Of a DNA stretch of 64,000 nucleotides, positions 25,890-35,014 are shown piece after piece. Each line of letters opens with the position of its first letter. Positions within the stretch are counted from its first letter, which is position 1. This stretch comes from Variovorax sp. J22P240. Lineage in GTDB: Bacteria; Pseudomonadota; Gammaproteobacteria; Burkholderiales; Burkholderiaceae_C. A program made the translations under genes and the position numbers. The notes below the pieces were generated by a model. The model made no database searches. It was not told the DNA's origin and saw only the letters and a list, made by a program, of their open reading frames with translations. The DNA lies in NCBI RefSeq assembly GCF_030316855.1, contig NZ_JASZYR010000009.1:62001-126000 (forward strand), in the 5' to 3' direction.

Positions 25890-25915
25890 GACTGTTGCTC
25901 CGGAGGGCAACAGTC
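25890..25915 (+). terminator. candidate terminator hairpin
   Basis: GACTGTTGC pairs perfectly with GCAACAGTC over a loop of eight bases (TCCGGAGG), 14 bases after the DUF6351 stop. There is no T run after it, so its efficiency is uncertain. Confidence 0.5.
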
Positions 25916-26136
25916 CTGCGCGCGCAGCGTCACCCCCCCGCGCCGCGCGCGCTTCCATGCCCCCTTTAGGCCAGCAGTCTTTCGAGGTCCAGCTCGGACA
26001 GGTGCTTCAGACTGTCTGCTGTCCTTCGAATTTGACTGCCGAATGACGGCGGTCGCCCAAACCCGACCTTGGCCTGCGGATTCAACCGGTCGATGCAGCA
26101 CACTGAAAACTGCCGTAGGCAGAAGGAGTGTTGCAG

Positions 26137-26550
26137 ATGGCTTACCGGACGCGAACCTACTACACAGACAGCCAGAAGGCATTGATGTGGGAACGATGGA
26201 GGCAGAGATGGACCCTCCATCAGATCGCTCAGCTGTTCAATCGACCGCACACGTCGGTCCAGGGAATTCTGTCGCGCACTGGCGGCATTCAGCCGCCGGA
26301 GCGAAGCGGTTCACCGAAGGCACTGACGCTGGCCGAGCGCGAGGAGATCTCGCGTGCCATGGTGGCTGGCTTCTCGATTCGCTCGATCGCGGTGATCCTC
26401 GGGCGAGCTCCCTCCACCATCAGCCGCGAGATCAAGCGCAATGGTGGTCCAGAATGCTATCGGGCGACCCAGGCCGACCAGGCAGCCTGGGACCGGGCTC
26501 GTCCGCGGCGACGGGAGGGAGCCGACGCGGCGGTCAAAATCAACTCGTCC
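26137..26550 (+). mobile_element. IS30-family transposase, truncated N-terminal fragment
   Basis: The frame from ATG 26137 gives the IS30 N-terminus: MAYRTRTYYTDSQKALMWER, then the helix-turn-helix VAGFSIRSIAVILGRAPSTI, then SREIKRNGG and YRATQADQAAWDRARP. About 125 residues match; afterwards the similarity stops near 26515-26550 and the DDE domain is missing. The right side runs directly into the 3' end of the alkane hydroxylase gene on the other strand. It is a dead remnant marking an old breakpoint. Confidence 0.85.
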
Positions 26551-26564
26551 GCCGACGCCGCGAC

Positions 26565-27779
26565 TCAAGCCTGCAAACTCCCGCTCGCTTCCCCACCCCT
26601 TGTGTATCTCGCAACAAGCCTCGCGCGGCGTTCCGGATCCTGGTCGATGTTGACGCGCGCCAGGTTGCCATTCACATGTGGCAGTGCCAACAGCCGCGGG
26701 TCCATGACGCGGAACCATAGCGCGGGAACATACGAGAGCGGGAACATGCCGAAGTAGCCGCTCGGCAATTGCGGAAGATCCTCGAAGTGCCGCAACGACT
26801 GGTAGCGGCGCAACGGGTACGCATGGTGGTCCGAGTGCCGCTGCAGGTGAAACAACGCAAGGTTGGTGACCAGATGGTTGGTGTTCCACGAATGATGCGG
26901 CTGCGGCGTTTCGTACTTGCCATTCGGCAGTCGCTCGCGCAGCAGGCCATAGTGCTCGACATAGTTCGCCGATGTGAGCTGCCACCACGCCACCATGTTG
27001 TGCACGATCAGGAAGGGCACCATCACCCATCCGAAAGCGACGATCAGCGAGACCTGCAACACCGCCGTCACGGCATAGCTTTGGAGCATGGTGTTGTGCA
27101 CGCTCCAGACGGACCTCCGGTGCTGAGCGAGGCGCTCGGCTTCCAATGACCATGCGCGGCGGATGCCACCCGGCAACTCCCGACACGCGAAGCGATAGAT
27201 GCTCTCTCCCATGCGGGCACTCGCGTGGTCTTCGGGCGTCGATACCGAGCGATGGTGCCCGCGCCCGTGCTCGACGGTGAAGTGCCCGTAGGCCGGCACC
27301 GCCAGGACGAGGCGCGCCAGCCATTGTTCGACCGCGGTGTTCTTGTGTCCCAGTTCGTGCCCCGTGTTGATGCCCAGCCCCGAGTCGGTGCCGGCCACGT
27401 AAGCGAGCATCAGCACCGCCCACCACGACAGGTCGTGTGTTCCCACCCACCAGGCGCAACCGACGAGCGCGACGAAGTGAAGCGGCACCGTGAGCCACGT
27501 GAGCCAGCGGTAGTACCGCTCCTGCTCGAGCTGCGGCACGACAGCCTCCGGTGGATTGTTCTGGTCTTCCCCAATCAGCAGGTCCAGCAGCGGCATCAGG
27601 CCGTAGCTGATCAGCAACGGCAGGCCCAGGGCAATCTCGTGGCCGGTGGCGGCGTGCAGTGCGATGCCGGTGAACGGCAACAGCGGGTAGACCACGGATA
27701 GCAGCCACCACCAGCGCTTCTTGTCCCGGTACTCGACGCGCTGGTCGTCGGGACCCACGGAAAGATATAGCTTTGTCAT
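26565..27779 (-). CDS. alkB: alkane 1-monooxygenase (AlkB type)
   Basis: A 404-residue integral membrane di-iron enzyme that hydroxylates the terminal carbon of alkanes. Six hydrophobic helices are visible. The histidine boxes are present: HELGH (141-145), EHGRGHH (170-176) and LQRHSDHH in the C-terminal third, plus NYVEHYGL. The ATG at 27779 was chosen as the family start, with GAGGTG upstream; the frame continues further without homology. Its 3' end abuts the IS30 fragment. No rubredoxin gene is nearby. Confidence 0.92.
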   Translation of the reverse strand: MTKLYLSVGPDDQRVEYRDKKRWWWLLSVVYPLLPFTGIALHAATGHEIALGLPLLISYGLMPLLDLLIGEDQNNPPEAVVPQLEQERYYRWLTWLTVPLHFVALVGCAWWVGTHDLSWWAVLMLAYVAGTDSGLGINTGHELGHKNTAVEQWLARLVLAVPAYGHFTVEHGRGHHRSVSTPEDHASARMGESIYRFACRELPGGIRRAWSLEAERLAQHRRSVWSVHNTMLQSYAVTAVLQVSLIVAFGWVMVPFLIVHNMVAWWQLTSANYVEHYGLLRERLPNGKYETPQPHHSWNTNHLVTNLALFHLQRHSDHHAYPLRRYQSLRHFEDLPQLPSGYFGMFPLSYVPALWFRVMDPRLLALPHVNGNLARVNIDQDPERRARLVARYTRGGEASGSLQA

Positions 27780-27990
27780 GCCGAGGCACCTCGGAGGAAC
27801 CTCTACATTCTTCGCCCAACCGTCCGGTATGGCAATCCTTCGCTTTGGTGAGACCTTCAGCTCGCCGAAGCCTCGATCACCGGCATCACCAGCACCGGCG
27901 CCGCGGCCCGCGCACTCTCTGTAATCCCCTTTGGAACCGGTGGTGGACTCAGAGATCATCGCGGCGCCTGAATGACCGGACTCGGCGTCA

Positions 27991-28079
27991 CAGTGTGAGT
28001 TCGCCGAGCGGCGAGGAACGGCAACAAGCGCTGCGTAGCGGCTAGATGCTGGGTGCTGGTGGAGGGCAGGGTAGGGCCC
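27991..28079 (+). repeat. dispersed intergenic repeat, copy 1
   Basis: About 89 bases ending in GCAGGGTAGGGCCC. The last 51 bases differ at only three positions from 47448-47498. A first-half fragment (about 47169-47213) and a last-part fragment (54283-54300) also occur. All copies are intergenic. Confidence 0.7.
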
Positions 28080-28197
28080 AGACCGGCCGTACTGCTTTCT
28101 CCAACGCCGACGTTCGGGAGTCGACCTCGGTCAATGGCGTGATTTCTTGTCCGACCGGAGGGCCGAGAATGCGCGTACCACCAAAGGAGAACTCATC

Positions 28198-29050
28198 TTG
28201 ACGACCGTCGCCGTCACCTCTGCAATAAGCGTCAACAACAGCGATGCCTTTGTCCTGTTTTGGCGGCGTCAACGTGCTCGAGTCGAAGGACATGGCCCTG
28301 CATGCTGCGGCGGAGTACGTTCGAGTCACGCGAAAGCTTGGTATCCCGTACGTCGTCAAGGCGAGCTTTGTCAAGGCGAATCGCTCGTCTATCCATTCGT
28401 TCAGACGCCCTGGTTTGGAAGAGGGCTTGAGAATCTTCGAGGCCGTCAAGGCAGAGTTCGGGGTTCCCGTCCTCACCGACGTACACGAGCCATGGCAGGC
28501 GAGTCCCGTCGCTGAAGTGGTTGACGTTCTACAGTTGCCTGCGTTTCTCGCCCGCCAGACTGATTTGGTCGTCGCTCGTGCCAGGACGGGCAAGGTCATC
28601 AACATAAAGAGGCCGCAATTCCTGAGCCCGCCGCAAGTGCTCAACATCGTCGAGAAAATCAGGGAGACGGGGAACTCCCCCGTCATTCTGTGCGACCGAG
28701 GGACCTGTTTCGGCTACGACAACCTGGTGGTGGACATGCTTGGCTTCGGAGTCATGAAGAAGGTCACCGGGAACCTGCCCGTCATCTTCGACGTTACCCA
28801 TGCCCTCCAGCAACGCGACACGAACGCCGCCGTCTCTGGCGGGCGACGCGAGCAAGTGGTTGAACTGGCGCGTGCCGGCCTCGCCGTAGGCTTGGCCGGC
28901 CTCTTTCTTGAAGCGCATCCTGACCCAACGCAGGCTAAACGCGACGGTCCCAGCGCTCTGCCGCTGGACCAGTTGGAGCCTTTTCTCGCGCAGTTGAAGG
29001 CGTTGGACGACTTGGTGAAGTCGTTCGCACCCCTGCATATCCGCGCCTGA
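28198..29050 (+). pseudogene. kdsA: KDO-8-phosphate synthase paralogue, frameshifted
   Basis: KdsA condenses arabinose-5-phosphate with PEP for lipopolysaccharide core. From TTG 28198 (good AAAGGAG site) the first 21 residues run to AFVLF; the rest of the protein continues one frame over from GGVNVLES (about 28261). A run of four T at 28258-28261 would need to be three T to restore FVLF-GGVNVLES. After that the frame is intact to 29050 with VKASFVKANRSSIHSF, LTDVHEPWQ, CDRGTCFGYDN and FDVTHALQ. Either a real inactivation or a one-base error; the N-terminus is also shorter than usual KdsA. Confidence 0.8.
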
Positions 29051-29194
29051 ACGTGACGGTCGCGACCCGACCTACCCGCACGGCCAAGTTCAGGGTAGGT
29101 CGGCATCCGCCAGGATCTTCATGCCCTCCTTGTGGAATTGGAGGCCGGCGTCGAAGGACGGCTCTTGGCCGATTGGTCTTGAAGGTCATCGCTT

Positions 29195-29668
29195 TCACTG
29201 CGTAGGCCGTTGGACCGGGATGTCGAAGTGCAGCACCTCTTCGCGCACGCCAAGCTTTTCGTAGAGGCGGATGGCCGGAGCGTCTGGCGGGTCGGCCTGC
29301 ACAAAGACCACCCAAGCACCGCGCTCAGCGCCGATCTCCTGGAGGCGGCGGATGAGCCCGGTTGCAACGCCCTGGCGACGATGCGCTGCGATGACGGCTA
29401 GGTCGTAGATGTAGATCTCCGCTCGCTCCTGCTCGAACTTCTGCAGGACATAAGCGGCAAGTCCCCCGATGACTCGGTTGCCCACGCGGGCGACAAGCCC
29501 AATAAAGCTATCGCCGGCTAGCAGTCGCTGAAGATAGGCGGCACTGGGACGACGGGCGGCGTAGCTTTGAGGATCTTCAAAGGCCTCCGCGAATACGTCG
29601 AGCATGCCCGACATCCAGCCACCGTCGGCCGCGGTCAAGTGATGGATCGTGTGCATTCTTTCTGGCAT
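29195..29668 (-). CDS. AAC(3)-I-like GNAT acetyltransferase
   Basis: A 157-residue GNAT protein strikingly like aminoglycoside 3-N-acetyltransferases type I along its whole length: RPSAAYLQRLLAGDSFIGLV, GGLAAYVLQKFEQERAEIYI, the acetyl-CoA loop AHRRQGVATGLI and the end KLGVREEVLHFDI. AAC(3)-I enzymes acetylate gentamicin-type drugs; whether this chromosomal form does so is not known. No integron or transposon marks surround it. The start at 29668 is a choice; ATG 29656 is possible. Confidence 0.85.
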   Translation of the reverse strand: MPERMHTIHHLTAADGGWMSGMLDVFAEAFEDPQSYAARRPSAAYLQRLLAGDSFIGLVARVGNRVIGGLAAYVLQKFEQERAEIYIYDLAVIAAHRRQGVATGLIRRLQEIGAERGAWVVFVQADPPDAPAIRLYEKLGVREEVLHFDIPVQRPTQ

Positions 29669-29779
29669 CTTGCCCCACAGACCGAAAGTGATTCTGCCAA
29701 ATGACTACAGCGAGCCACGGACGACGTAGGTCCGCTTCTGGCCCGTGTACGGTCCTGCGCCCCAAACTCACCAAGTCGG

Positions 29780-30694
29780 CTAATGCCCCATGCGACCAAG
29801 CCGAACCATGGCCTCGCGCAGCCAGCGCACGGCTTCATCCGCGTCCGATCGTGCATTCCAGCAAACGTACAAGCGGTAGCTGGGCAACTCGAACGGCAAG
29901 GGCAACGCGTCCAGCAGTTCCGCGTAGCGGCTAGCCACGCGCTGCGGGAAGACCGCGATTGCATCGGTGCTCGCCACAAGGTCCGTCATCTGGCTGAAGG
30001 TTGTGACGGCGGTCTGCAGATGGCGGACCAGACCGCGGCGCGCGAGGATCTGATCGATGGTGTCGTCGAGCATCGAGCGGCTCTGCCCCAGCACTACGTG
30101 CGGCATGGCGCAAAAGCCTTCGAGATCCATGCCGTTCGCATATCGAGGATGGCCACGGCGCGCCACCGCCAAGTACGTATCCTCATACAGCAGCTCCGAT
30201 TCCACACCTGCCGCCGGCGCCATACGGGGCAGTAGGCCGAGATCGATGTCGCCCTTGCGCAGCCTTTCAGGCAATTGACTGTAATCCGCCAGCTCCCACG
30301 CCAGGCGGATGTGCGACCCGCAGGCCGTGAGTTCCCGGCACAACAGCGGCAGCATCGCGCGGCTGCTGTGATCGCTGCCCGAGACGCGCAGGATCCGGTC
30401 CGATGTCGCCGGGTCGAATGCGCGGTCCATGTTCAACAGGCCCTGCAGATCGTTCAATACGGCTTCGACGCGCGGCGCAAGTGCGAGCGCGAACGGCGTG
30501 GGCGCTATGCCATGGGGCGTGCGCGTGAAGAGCGGATCGTCGAAGGCCTCGCGCAGTCGCTTGAGGGACGCACTAACCGCCGGCTGGCTGAGGAACAAGC
30601 GAGAGGCGGCTCGCGAAACGCTGCGCTCGCGTAGCAGCGCATCGAAGGCTCGAAGCATCGCGATGTCGATGCCGCGAATATCAGCACGATCCAT
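29780..30694 (-). CDS. LysR-family transcriptional regulator
   Basis: A 304-residue LTTR with N-terminal HTH (LRAFDALLRERSVSRAASRL, then SQPAVSASLKRLREAFDD) and a substrate-binding domain similar to NodD/LeuO-type (FTRTPHGIAPT, GDIDLGLLPR). It is divergent from the Bug receptor gene at 30778 with an 83-base gap, the usual arrangement for an LTTR controlling its neighbour. The start at 30694 gives the normal N-terminus. Confidence 0.92.
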   Translation of the reverse strand: MDRADIRGIDIAMLRAFDALLRERSVSRAASRLFLSQPAVSASLKRLREAFDDPLFTRTPHGIAPTPFALALAPRVEAVLNDLQGLLNMDRAFDPATSDRILRVSGSDHSSRAMLPLLCRELTACGSHIRLAWELADYSQLPERLRKGDIDLGLLPRMAPAAGVESELLYEDTYLAVARRGHPRYANGMDLEGFCAMPHVVLGQSRSMLDDTIDQILARRGLVRHLQTAVTTFSQMTDLVASTDAIAVFPQRVASRYAELLDALPLPFELPSYRLYVCWNARSDADEAVRWLREAMVRLGRMGH

Positions 30695-30777
30695 ATCAGT
30701 TATCCAAACGTTCGAATTGATCCCGCCAGGGGGCACGCCTATCGTATGCGTACTCACAAGATGAAGGAGACCACACC

Positions 30778-31791
30778 ATGTCCGCTCGCCGTCCCCTTGG
30801 CGGCACGCAGGCGCGTCGGCGCGCCTGCGTGACCGGCCTGATCGCACTCACTCTGGCCGCTGCGGCGCCGCTCGCCTCGGCCCAGACCGGCGCCGCCTTT
30901 CCGACCAAGGTGATTCGCATCGTGCCCTTCGGCACGGCGGGCGGGCCGATCGACGTGATCGCGCGCGTTTATGCCGAGAAGCTGCAGCAGCGCTGGGGCC
31001 AGAGCGTGATCGTGGAGGCGAAGCCGGGCGCGAGCGGGATCCTCGCGTCCGACGCCGTGGCGAAGGCATCGCCCGACGGCTACACCGTGCTGTTCACCCT
31101 GCCGCTGACCCACATCAACAACGCGATCCTGCAGCCCAAGCTCCCCTATGACCCGGTGAAGGACTTTGAGACGATCTCGCAGCTCGCCACCGGCGGGCCG
31201 ATGCTGGTGGCGCGCGCGGACGCGCCCTACTCAAACCTCAAGGAGTTCGTCGCCTATGCCAAGCAACACCCAGGCCTGACCTATGGCACCTGGGGCAACG
31301 GCTCGCAGGCGCACCTGATGGGCGAACTGCTCAAGCGCCAAAGCGGCATTGCGCTGACCCACGTGGCCTACAAGGCCGAGGCGGCCGCGCACAACGACAT
31401 GATCGGCGGCGTGCTGGACTTTGCGTGGGCCAATCCGTCCACCGCACGCTCGCAGTCACAGGCCGGGCGCATGAAGGTGCTGGGCATTGCGGGAAGCCGC
31501 CGCGTTTCGACCATGGCCAACGTGCCCACCTTCGCCGAGCAGGGCTTCGCCGGCTTCGATCTGGACAGCTGGATCGGCGTCTATGCGCCCGCCAAGACGC
31601 CGTCGGCCGTCATCGAGCAGTGGACGCAGGCTCTTCGCGAGATCACTCGCACCCCCGAGGTGCAGGCGAAGCTGATCGCATTCGGATTTGAGCCGCTCGG
31701 CAACACGCCGGCGGAATTCAGAGCCAGCTACCAGGCCGACTTTCCGCGGGTCGCCGAGCTGATCAAGGCCGCAGGCGTGACCCCCGATTGA
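30778..31791 (+). CDS. Bug-family (TctC-like) periplasmic receptor
   Basis: A 337-residue protein with signal peptide ending ASAQTG, mature start FPTKVIRIVPFGTAGGPIDV, and the family motifs VIVEAKPGASGI and SPDGYTVLF. The Rieske oxygenase gene starts 16 bases after its stop, so the receptor probably binds an aromatic acid that the oxygenase attacks (inference from the operon). AGGAGAC precedes the ATG. Control by the divergent LysR gene is expected. Confidence 0.9.
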   Translation: MSARRPLGGTQARRRACVTGLIALTLAAAAPLASAQTGAAFPTKVIRIVPFGTAGGPIDVIARVYAEKLQQRWGQSVIVEAKPGASGILASDAVAKASPDGYTVLFTLPLTHINNAILQPKLPYDPVKDFETISQLATGGPMLVARADAPYSNLKEFVAYAKQHPGLTYGTWGNGSQAHLMGELLKRQSGIALTHVAYKAEAAAHNDMIGGVLDFAWANPSTARSQSQAGRMKVLGIAGSRRVSTMANVPTFAEQGFAGFDLDSWIGVYAPAKTPSAVIEQWTQALREITRTPEVQAKLIAFGFEPLGNTPAEFRASYQADFPRVAELIKAAGVTPD

Positions 31792-31807
31792 TGCACCAGG
31801 AACACCG

Positions 31808-33016
31808 ATGAATTCCACGACCGCCGAAAAAGTGATCCCGATTGCCGTCGATACGGGCACTGCATATGGACGCAAGCCCGGGACCCACAACCCGACGCTG
31901 ACCGAGGTGGGCCCAGGCACGCCGATGGGCGAACTGCTGCGTCGCTACTGGCACCCGATCGGGCTGGCAGGCGATGCCAGCGACACACCGCGCAAGGTGC
32001 GGGTGCTCGGTGAAGACCTGATCCTCTTTCGGGACAAGAGCGGGCGGCCTGGCCTGGTGCATCCGAACTGCGCCCATCGCGGCGCGTCGCTCTATTACGG
32101 CCGGGTCGAAGAGCGCGGCATCCGCTGCTGCTACCACGGCTGGTTGTTCGATGCGGAGGGTCACTGCCTGGAGCAGCCTTGCGAGCCTGAACTCGGGCGC
32201 GCCCGCGGCCGCATTCGGCAACCCTGGTACCCGGTGCAGGAGCTCTACGGCCTGGTCTGGACCTACATGGGGCCGCCGGAAAAGAAGCCGACGCTGCCGC
32301 GCTACGACGCGCTAGAGCGCTTGGATGAAGGCGAGATCATCGAGACCAACGATGCCAGCATCGGCGGCGGCGGGCCGCAAGTCATCCCTTGCAATTGGCT
32401 GCAGCACTACGAGAACCTGGTTGACCCCTTTCACGTGGTTGTGCTGCATTCGAGCTTCAGCGGCACCCAGTTCGTCGAGCAGATGGCTCAGATGCCTGAG
32501 GTCAGTTGGGACACGGTCGAACTCGGGGTGCGCACAACCTCTGTGCGGCGCCTGCCGGATGGCAAGGTGTTCCGACGCATCAGCCAAGCGGCCATGCCGA
32601 CGTTGCGCGTCATTCCGAGCCCTCGCGTCGGACGCTACGGTCGGGTGGAATCGCTGGGGTGGATCCTGCCGATCGACGATCGCAGCTTCCGCATCTTCGT
32701 GGTCGGCCGCGTGAGCGAAAAGGGCGAGCTAACTCGCATGCGATCGCGCATGAACGGCAAGCTTTGGGAAGAGCTCACCGAAGAAGAGCACCAGCGTATG
32801 CCCGGTGACTACGAGGCGATGGTGAGCCAGGGCGCGATCACGCGGCACTCGGAGGAGCACCTGGCGACGTCCGACCGCGGCATCGCGATGCTGCGTCGCT
32901 ACCTGAAGGCGCAACTGGCGCTTCTAGAGGCAGGCGAAGATCCAGCCGGCGTGAGCTTCGACCCGGACGCGGAGCCGGTGGTCTTTGACGCCGGCAACTA
33001 CCTGGACGATCGATGA
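31808..33016 (+). CDS. Rieske non-haem iron oxygenase, phthalate-dioxygenase-like alpha subunit
   Basis: A 402-residue terminal oxygenase. The Rieske ligands are in CAHRGASLYYGR and CCYHGW (Cys-x-His, 17 residues, Cys-x2-His); the mononuclear iron site is ENLVDPFHVVVLH. The long N-terminal LRRYWHPIGLA and the length fit class IA enzymes such as phthalate or phenoxybenzoate dioxygenase, which need a separate FNR/ferredoxin reductase. None is adjacent; the Rieske-AIF protein at 18967 is not a usual partner. Substrate is likely an aromatic carboxylate. Confidence 0.9.
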   Translation: MNSTTAEKVIPIAVDTGTAYGRKPGTHNPTLTEVGPGTPMGELLRRYWHPIGLAGDASDTPRKVRVLGEDLILFRDKSGRPGLVHPNCAHRGASLYYGRVEERGIRCCYHGWLFDAEGHCLEQPCEPELGRARGRIRQPWYPVQELYGLVWTYMGPPEKKPTLPRYDALERLDEGEIIETNDASIGGGGPQVIPCNWLQHYENLVDPFHVVVLHSSFSGTQFVEQMAQMPEVSWDTVELGVRTTSVRRLPDGKVFRRISQAAMPTLRVIPSPRVGRYGRVESLGWILPIDDRSFRIFVVGRVSEKGELTRMRSRMNGKLWEELTEEEHQRMPGDYEAMVSQGAITRHSEEHLATSDRGIAMLRRYLKAQLALLEAGEDPAGVSFDPDAEPVVFDAGNYLDDR

Positions 33017-33377
33017 GACTGCTGCTGAACCGTTGATCATTGTGTACGTGTGGAGGTAGCCGATACAGGCGCCCGTGCCGCCGAACCAATGCGTTGTCTG
33101 CGCGCCGTGAACGTCCGCTATCGCACGAGTTCTGCGCAGCAGCCAACCGGCCGCTTTTGGCCGGGTCCTGCTTGTCGCCTGCGCACAGGCTACTACCGGT
33201 CAGACTGGTTGAAGACGTTCGCCTTTGGGCTGTTGAATGTCTGCGATTGGCGAATGCAGACCTTCGCACAATTCTTCGCGAACAGCCGGTCTACCTTTGG
33301 GACTTGACCTTCGCCGGCATCGTAAGCGGATCCTGACGACAGGTCGCGCTCTGCACCCTCGGAAGCCTGACAGAGGC
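33017..33377. other. intergenic stretch without a recognised feature
   Basis: Between the oxygenase and the convergent OhrR gene. Short open frames are present but without ribosome sites or family resemblance. No hairpin with T run was seen. Confidence 0.4.
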
Positions 33378-33833
33378 TCAATCAGACTGCGATTCGATGA
33401 GATTGCTCCGTAGCGTCACAACCGCCTTCTGGATTTCATCAAATTCGTCTGGTCCAAGGCCAGTGGCGTCGGCGAGGCTGATCTTCTGAAGCCGTTCGCG
33501 CAGCCGTCGACCTTCCTTCGTCAGACGGACTCGCACCTGGCGCTCGTCCTCCGAATCGCGCTGTCTCTCCAGATACCCCATCGCCTCCAGCTTCTTCAGC
33601 ATCGGCGTGAGCGTGTTCGATTCGAGAAACAGCTTCTCCCCCAAACTGCCGACGGTTTGGTTGTCCTCCTCCGATACTGCGACGACGGTGATGAACTGCG
33701 TATAGGTGAGTCCTAGTGGCTCGAGGTTCGGCTTGTACGTCTTGCCAAAAGCCAGGTTCGCAGAGTAGACCGCGAAGCACAAGAAGTCCGAGAGCTTCGG
33801 ATTCGAAGAAGCAGCTTTGTCGGTTGGTCTCAT
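33378..33833 (-). CDS. ohrR: OhrR, MarR-family organic peroxide sensor
   Basis: A 151-residue winged-helix repressor. The reactive cysteine is Cys19 in DFLCFAVYSANLAF, the position that is oxidised in OhrR proteins, and the winged helix carries LESNTLTPMLKKLEAMGYL and the wing DSEDERQVRV. Oxidation releases DNA and derepresses ohr. Its own promoter has a 12-bp dyad lying between the -35 and the -10. Genes for Ohr and two secreted repeat proteins with the same box lie upstream in the same direction. Confidence 0.92.
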   Translation of the reverse strand: MRPTDKAASSNPKLSDFLCFAVYSANLAFGKTYKPNLEPLGLTYTQFITVVAVSEEDNQTVGSLGEKLFLESNTLTPMLKKLEAMGYLERQRDSEDERQVRVRLTKEGRRLRERLQKISLADATGLGPDEFDEIQKAVVTLRSNLIESQSD

Positions 33834-33872
33834 TTGCGTCCTCTTTGCCAGAACCCTTGTTCGGCAGCCTCA

Positions 33873-33901
33873 ATTATAAATCGTATGCGATAGTATCGGA
33901 A
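33873..33901 (-). promoter_or_regulatory. ohrR promoter with embedded operator
   Basis: On the minus strand: -35 TTCCGA (33901-33896), 17-bp spacer, -10 TATAAT (33878-33873). The near-palindrome ATCGCATACGAT (33891-33880) lies inside the spacer, so binding would block RNA polymerase and give autorepression. Confidence 0.75.
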
Positions 33902-33948
33902 AGGCTCATCGCGCGTGGGTACTCCGACGCCCGACATCTGACGGCACG

Positions 33949-34296
33949 TCAGGAATCCAGTCCAGCGGGCTCGGATCGGATTCCCCGCACCGCTGCTACC
34001 AGCTGCCCTACGTTCGCCACGTTCTCTGCGGCGAGCGCTTGTCGCGGTGCGTCGACGGAGACGGTGACGGCCGCGCACAACGCGGAAATGGCGATGATCG
34101 CCAGAGGGGCGAAATAGGGGAGCCAGTGAGGCCCCTTGCTTGGCTGGCTAGGTGAGACCGCGCTGAGGTCGAGCACTTTGGGCGCGTTCCCCCCGACGTA
34201 GGCGTTGGACAGCAGGTCGGCACGGCTCTGCAAGCGTTTCCCTCTATCGCTCAGGCGCCTGCCGCCCAGGACGGCTGTTTCGGTTTGTGTCGTCAT
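33949..34296 (-). CDS. small single-span membrane protein, unknown
   Basis: A 115-residue protein with polar N-terminal half (about 60 residues) and one hydrophobic segment (WLPYFAPLAIIAISALCAAV), then a short tail. GAAAGG lies 6 bases before the chosen ATG at 34296; an ATG two codons upstream is also possible. It follows the ohr gene in the same direction and may be in its transcript. No family recognised. Confidence 0.55.
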   Translation of the reverse strand: MTTQTETAVLGGRRLSDRGKRLQSRADLLSNAYVGGNAPKVLDLSAVSPSQPSKGPHWLPYFAPLAIIAISALCAAVTVSVDAPRQALAAENVANVGQLVAAVRGIRSEPAGLDS

Positions 34297-34485
34297 TTCC
34301 ATCCTTTCGCCGGCGTCATGCCGGTTTTGCGTGATGCAGGGCGCAGAGCCGGCTGCCGTCCGGCTCGTGCGATGGGCGCGGTACGGGCCCCACCACGGGG
34401 CTCCCGCGCCGACTTCCTTGCGGACATTTAGGAAGTGCGGCCGACACGCCGCGTGTTGGACACGACGAGCCGACCGCGTATTGCC

Positions 34486-34935
34486 TCACGACGTGACGAC
34501 GGTCACGCCCACATCGATATTTCCTCGAGTGGCCTTCGAATACGGGCAAATCTCGTGTGCCTGATGCGCAATGGCTTCGGCGACTTCTTGCGCCAGGCCC
34601 GGCACGCTGACATTGAATCGCGCCTGGATGAAGTAAGCCTGACCGGTCTGGCCTAGGTCGACTTCGATCTCGACGGCGAGGTTGGGCGGGAGCGTCACCT
34701 TCTTCTCCTTGGCGACGAGGCCGATGGCAGCGATATAGCAAGCGGACCAGGCGCCCGCGAACAGCTGCTCTGCAGTGGGGTGCGGCTGGATCGCCGAGAA
34801 GACATGTGCGGGCTTGGCGCCCGGCGACGACAGCTGGATGTTGAGACTGTCGTAGTGACCACGCGAAGCGCCGGCGGTGTTGTTGACCGTGGTGTTCGTC
34901 TTGCCTGTGGCCAGGACTTTTTCGATCTTGCTCAT
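34486..34935 (-). CDS. ohr: organic hydroperoxide resistance protein (Ohr)
   Basis: A 149-residue Ohr with Cys66 (GAWSACYIAA) and Cys130 (HEICPYSK) and the typical HPTAEQLFAGAWSACY helix. It lies between ohrR and the secreted repeat genes, and an AAGGAA site precedes the ATG at 34935. Its close relative is the copy at 36969; both belong to a branch with GAWSACY, unlike the FAACFHGA branch at 5.6 and 13 kb. Confidence 0.92.
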   Translation of the reverse strand: MSKIEKVLATGKTNTTVNNTAGASRGHYDSLNIQLSSPGAKPAHVFSAIQPHPTAEQLFAGAWSACYIAAIGLVAKEKKVTLPPNLAVEIEVDLGQTGQAYFIQARFNVSVPGLAQEVAEAIAHQAHEICPYSKATRGNIDVGVTVVTS

Positions 34936-35014
34936 GGTGTGGTTCCTTGGGTTGCGGTTGAAGAATTGAGGGATGCGATGTAGTTGCGGGAGAAAACTGA
35001 TTGATGAATGCTGC

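Noticed and set aside
30741..30752. ATCGTATGCG resembling the OhrR-type box before the Bug receptor at 30778
   Set aside because: Only 10 of 12 bases fit, the context is a LysR-controlled gene, and one imperfect match is expected by chance.
33050..33307. Open frame between the Rieske oxygenase and ohrR
   Set aside because: No ribosome site, no family, and codon pattern unlike the neighbouring genes.
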